From Ilumatobacteraceae bacterium (GTDB lineage: Bacteria; Actinomycetota; Acidimicrobiia; Acidimicrobiales; Ilumatobacteraceae): a stretch of 42,628 nt of DNA. Below, one piece after another: positions 41,972 through 42,628 of this stretch. The stretch lies in NCBI GenBank assembly GCA_030726975.1, contig JANRCO010000017.1:1-42628 (forward strand), written 5' to 3'. The notes beneath the pieces were generated by a model that was given only the letters and a program-made list of their open reading frames with translations, did not search any database and was not told where the DNA came from. Numbering within the stretch: the first letter of the stretch is position 1; the number at the start of each line of letters is the position of its first letter. The position numbers and the translations under genes were made by a program.

Positions 41972-42628
41972 ATGAGAGTTGATGCAGGAGTAAATTCTCT
42001 GCAACAACTTCTTGAGGTGTCATGTGTGTGACCCCAGACAAAGGCAAAACTTCGTGGTCTTTACCTGCAGCAAGTAGTGCGCTCGATAATTGCAATGTGT
42101 GTGCCGCAACTACGTTGTCGTCGGCAAGACCATGAATGAGAAGTAGTGGTCGTTGAAGTAGATGAGCGTCATTCATGAGCGACGTGCTCTCATACGGGTG
42201 TGCATCGACTGCTGGGTTCCCTAAATAACGTTCGGTGTAGTGCGTGTCGTACAAGCGCCAGTCGGTGACGGGAGCCCCCGCAACTGCGCAATGGAAAACG
42301 TCGGGTCGGCGAAGCACAGCAAGTGCAGCAAGGTAGCCACCAAAGCTCCAGCCACGTATTGCAACGCGAGAGGTGTCGGCGCGGGGTTCAAGTTGCGCAA
42401 GTGCCTGTGCAACTTCCACTTGGTCAACAAGCACAGGTTCGGCAAGATCGTGCAACACACTGCGCTCATAGGCACTTCCTTTGCCCGGAGTTCCACGTCC
42501 ATCGGCAATCACCACTACGAATCCTTGGTCGGCAAACCACTGCGAGGTGGCATAGGCAAGAAGTGAGCCCACCACACGCTGTGCATGCGGCCCGCCATAG
42601 GGGTCGAACAGCACCGGGAGTTTGGTTG
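41940..42628 (-). CDS. S9 family peptidase (DPP-IV/acylaminoacyl-peptidase type), C-terminal part
   Basis: The gene runs off the right edge: the frame is open to base 42628 (TKLPVLFDPYGGPHAQR), so the beta-propeller N-terminus lies outside. The alpha/beta-hydrolase triad is visible: nucleophile Ser in RGWSFGGY, Asp in HGLADDNV and His in GVTHMT. Family enzymes cleave short peptides, often after proline or at N-acylated residues. Export cannot be judged without the N-terminus. Confidence 0.93.
   Translation of the reverse strand, partial: TKLPVLFDPYGGPHAQRVVGSLLAYATSQWFADQGFVVVIADGRGTPGKGSAYERSVLHDLAEPVLVDQVEVAQALAQLEPRADTSRVAIRGWSFGGYLAALAVLRRPDVFHCAVAGAPVTDWRLYDTHYTERYLGNPAVDAHPYESTSLMNDAHLLQRPLLLIHGLADDNVVAAHTLQLSSALLAAGKDHEVLPLSGVTHMTPQEVVAENLLLHQLSFIQRSLPTAP

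Overview
The window looks like a chromosomal segment of a non-mycolate actinobacterium, most likely an Acidimicrobiia relative. This is inferred from gene content and order; there is no marker RNA gene here. Supporting signs are the block hom-thrC-rho-rpmE-prfA-prmC (the mycobacterial order without thrB), the dlaT-lipB-lipA order (with lipB and lipA fused), two F420-type luciferase-like oxidoreductases, a MoeZ-like sulfurtransferase, a Glf-GlfT2 galactofuranose pair, many GTG starts and moderate GC. The segment is gene-dense, with no gene-free stretch over about 200 bp and no rRNA, tRNA or CRISPR array.

Layout. 1-4748: the 3' end of a lipoyl-dependent E2 subunit, a single-polypeptide LipB-LipA enzyme that would lipoylate such an E2, a pirin and an Xaa-Pro peptidase, tightly packed. 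4776-12977: catabolic genes (D-aminoacylase-type amidohydrolase, a 7-TM protein, long-chain acyl-CoA dehydrogenase, family III CoA-transferase, amidase, TesB-like thioesterase, LLM oxidoreductase). 12980-15571, minus strand: a carotenoid oxygenase, a small charged protein and a second LLM oxidoreductase. 15642-19234: a heterodimeric ABC exporter. 19231-23669: a DUF805 protein and metH, divergent from a cob(I)alamin adenosyltransferase. 23679-27614: PepA, a conserved unknown, a sirtuin and rhodanese-MoeB. 27624-32897: Glf and GlfT2, convergent with a three-module secreted wall protein (SpoIID, SGNH hydrolase, peptidoglycan-binding repeats). 32932-33988: a DUF559 nuclease gene bracketed by two inverted 54-bp palindromic elements. 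34013-41971: threonine synthesis followed by the rho-rpmE-unknown-prfA-prmC translation/termination block. 41940-end: the C-terminal part of an S9 peptidase.

Global signals. (1) Many first genes of transcription units lack a Shine-Dalgarno site and instead have a TANNNT box, often TAGNNT, 6-9 nt before the start codon, which suggests leaderless mRNAs. (2) All six convergent gene pairs overlap or are 2 nt apart, leaving no room for intrinsic terminators. (3) rho has a long leader with hairpins and a candidate 31-codon upstream ORF.

The most unusual items are the nuclease cassette at 32959-33988, whose ends are near-identical inverted palindromes and whose left end is part of the nuclease reading frame, and the LipB-LipA fusion. 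All assignments come from reading the sequence by eye; no database search was run.
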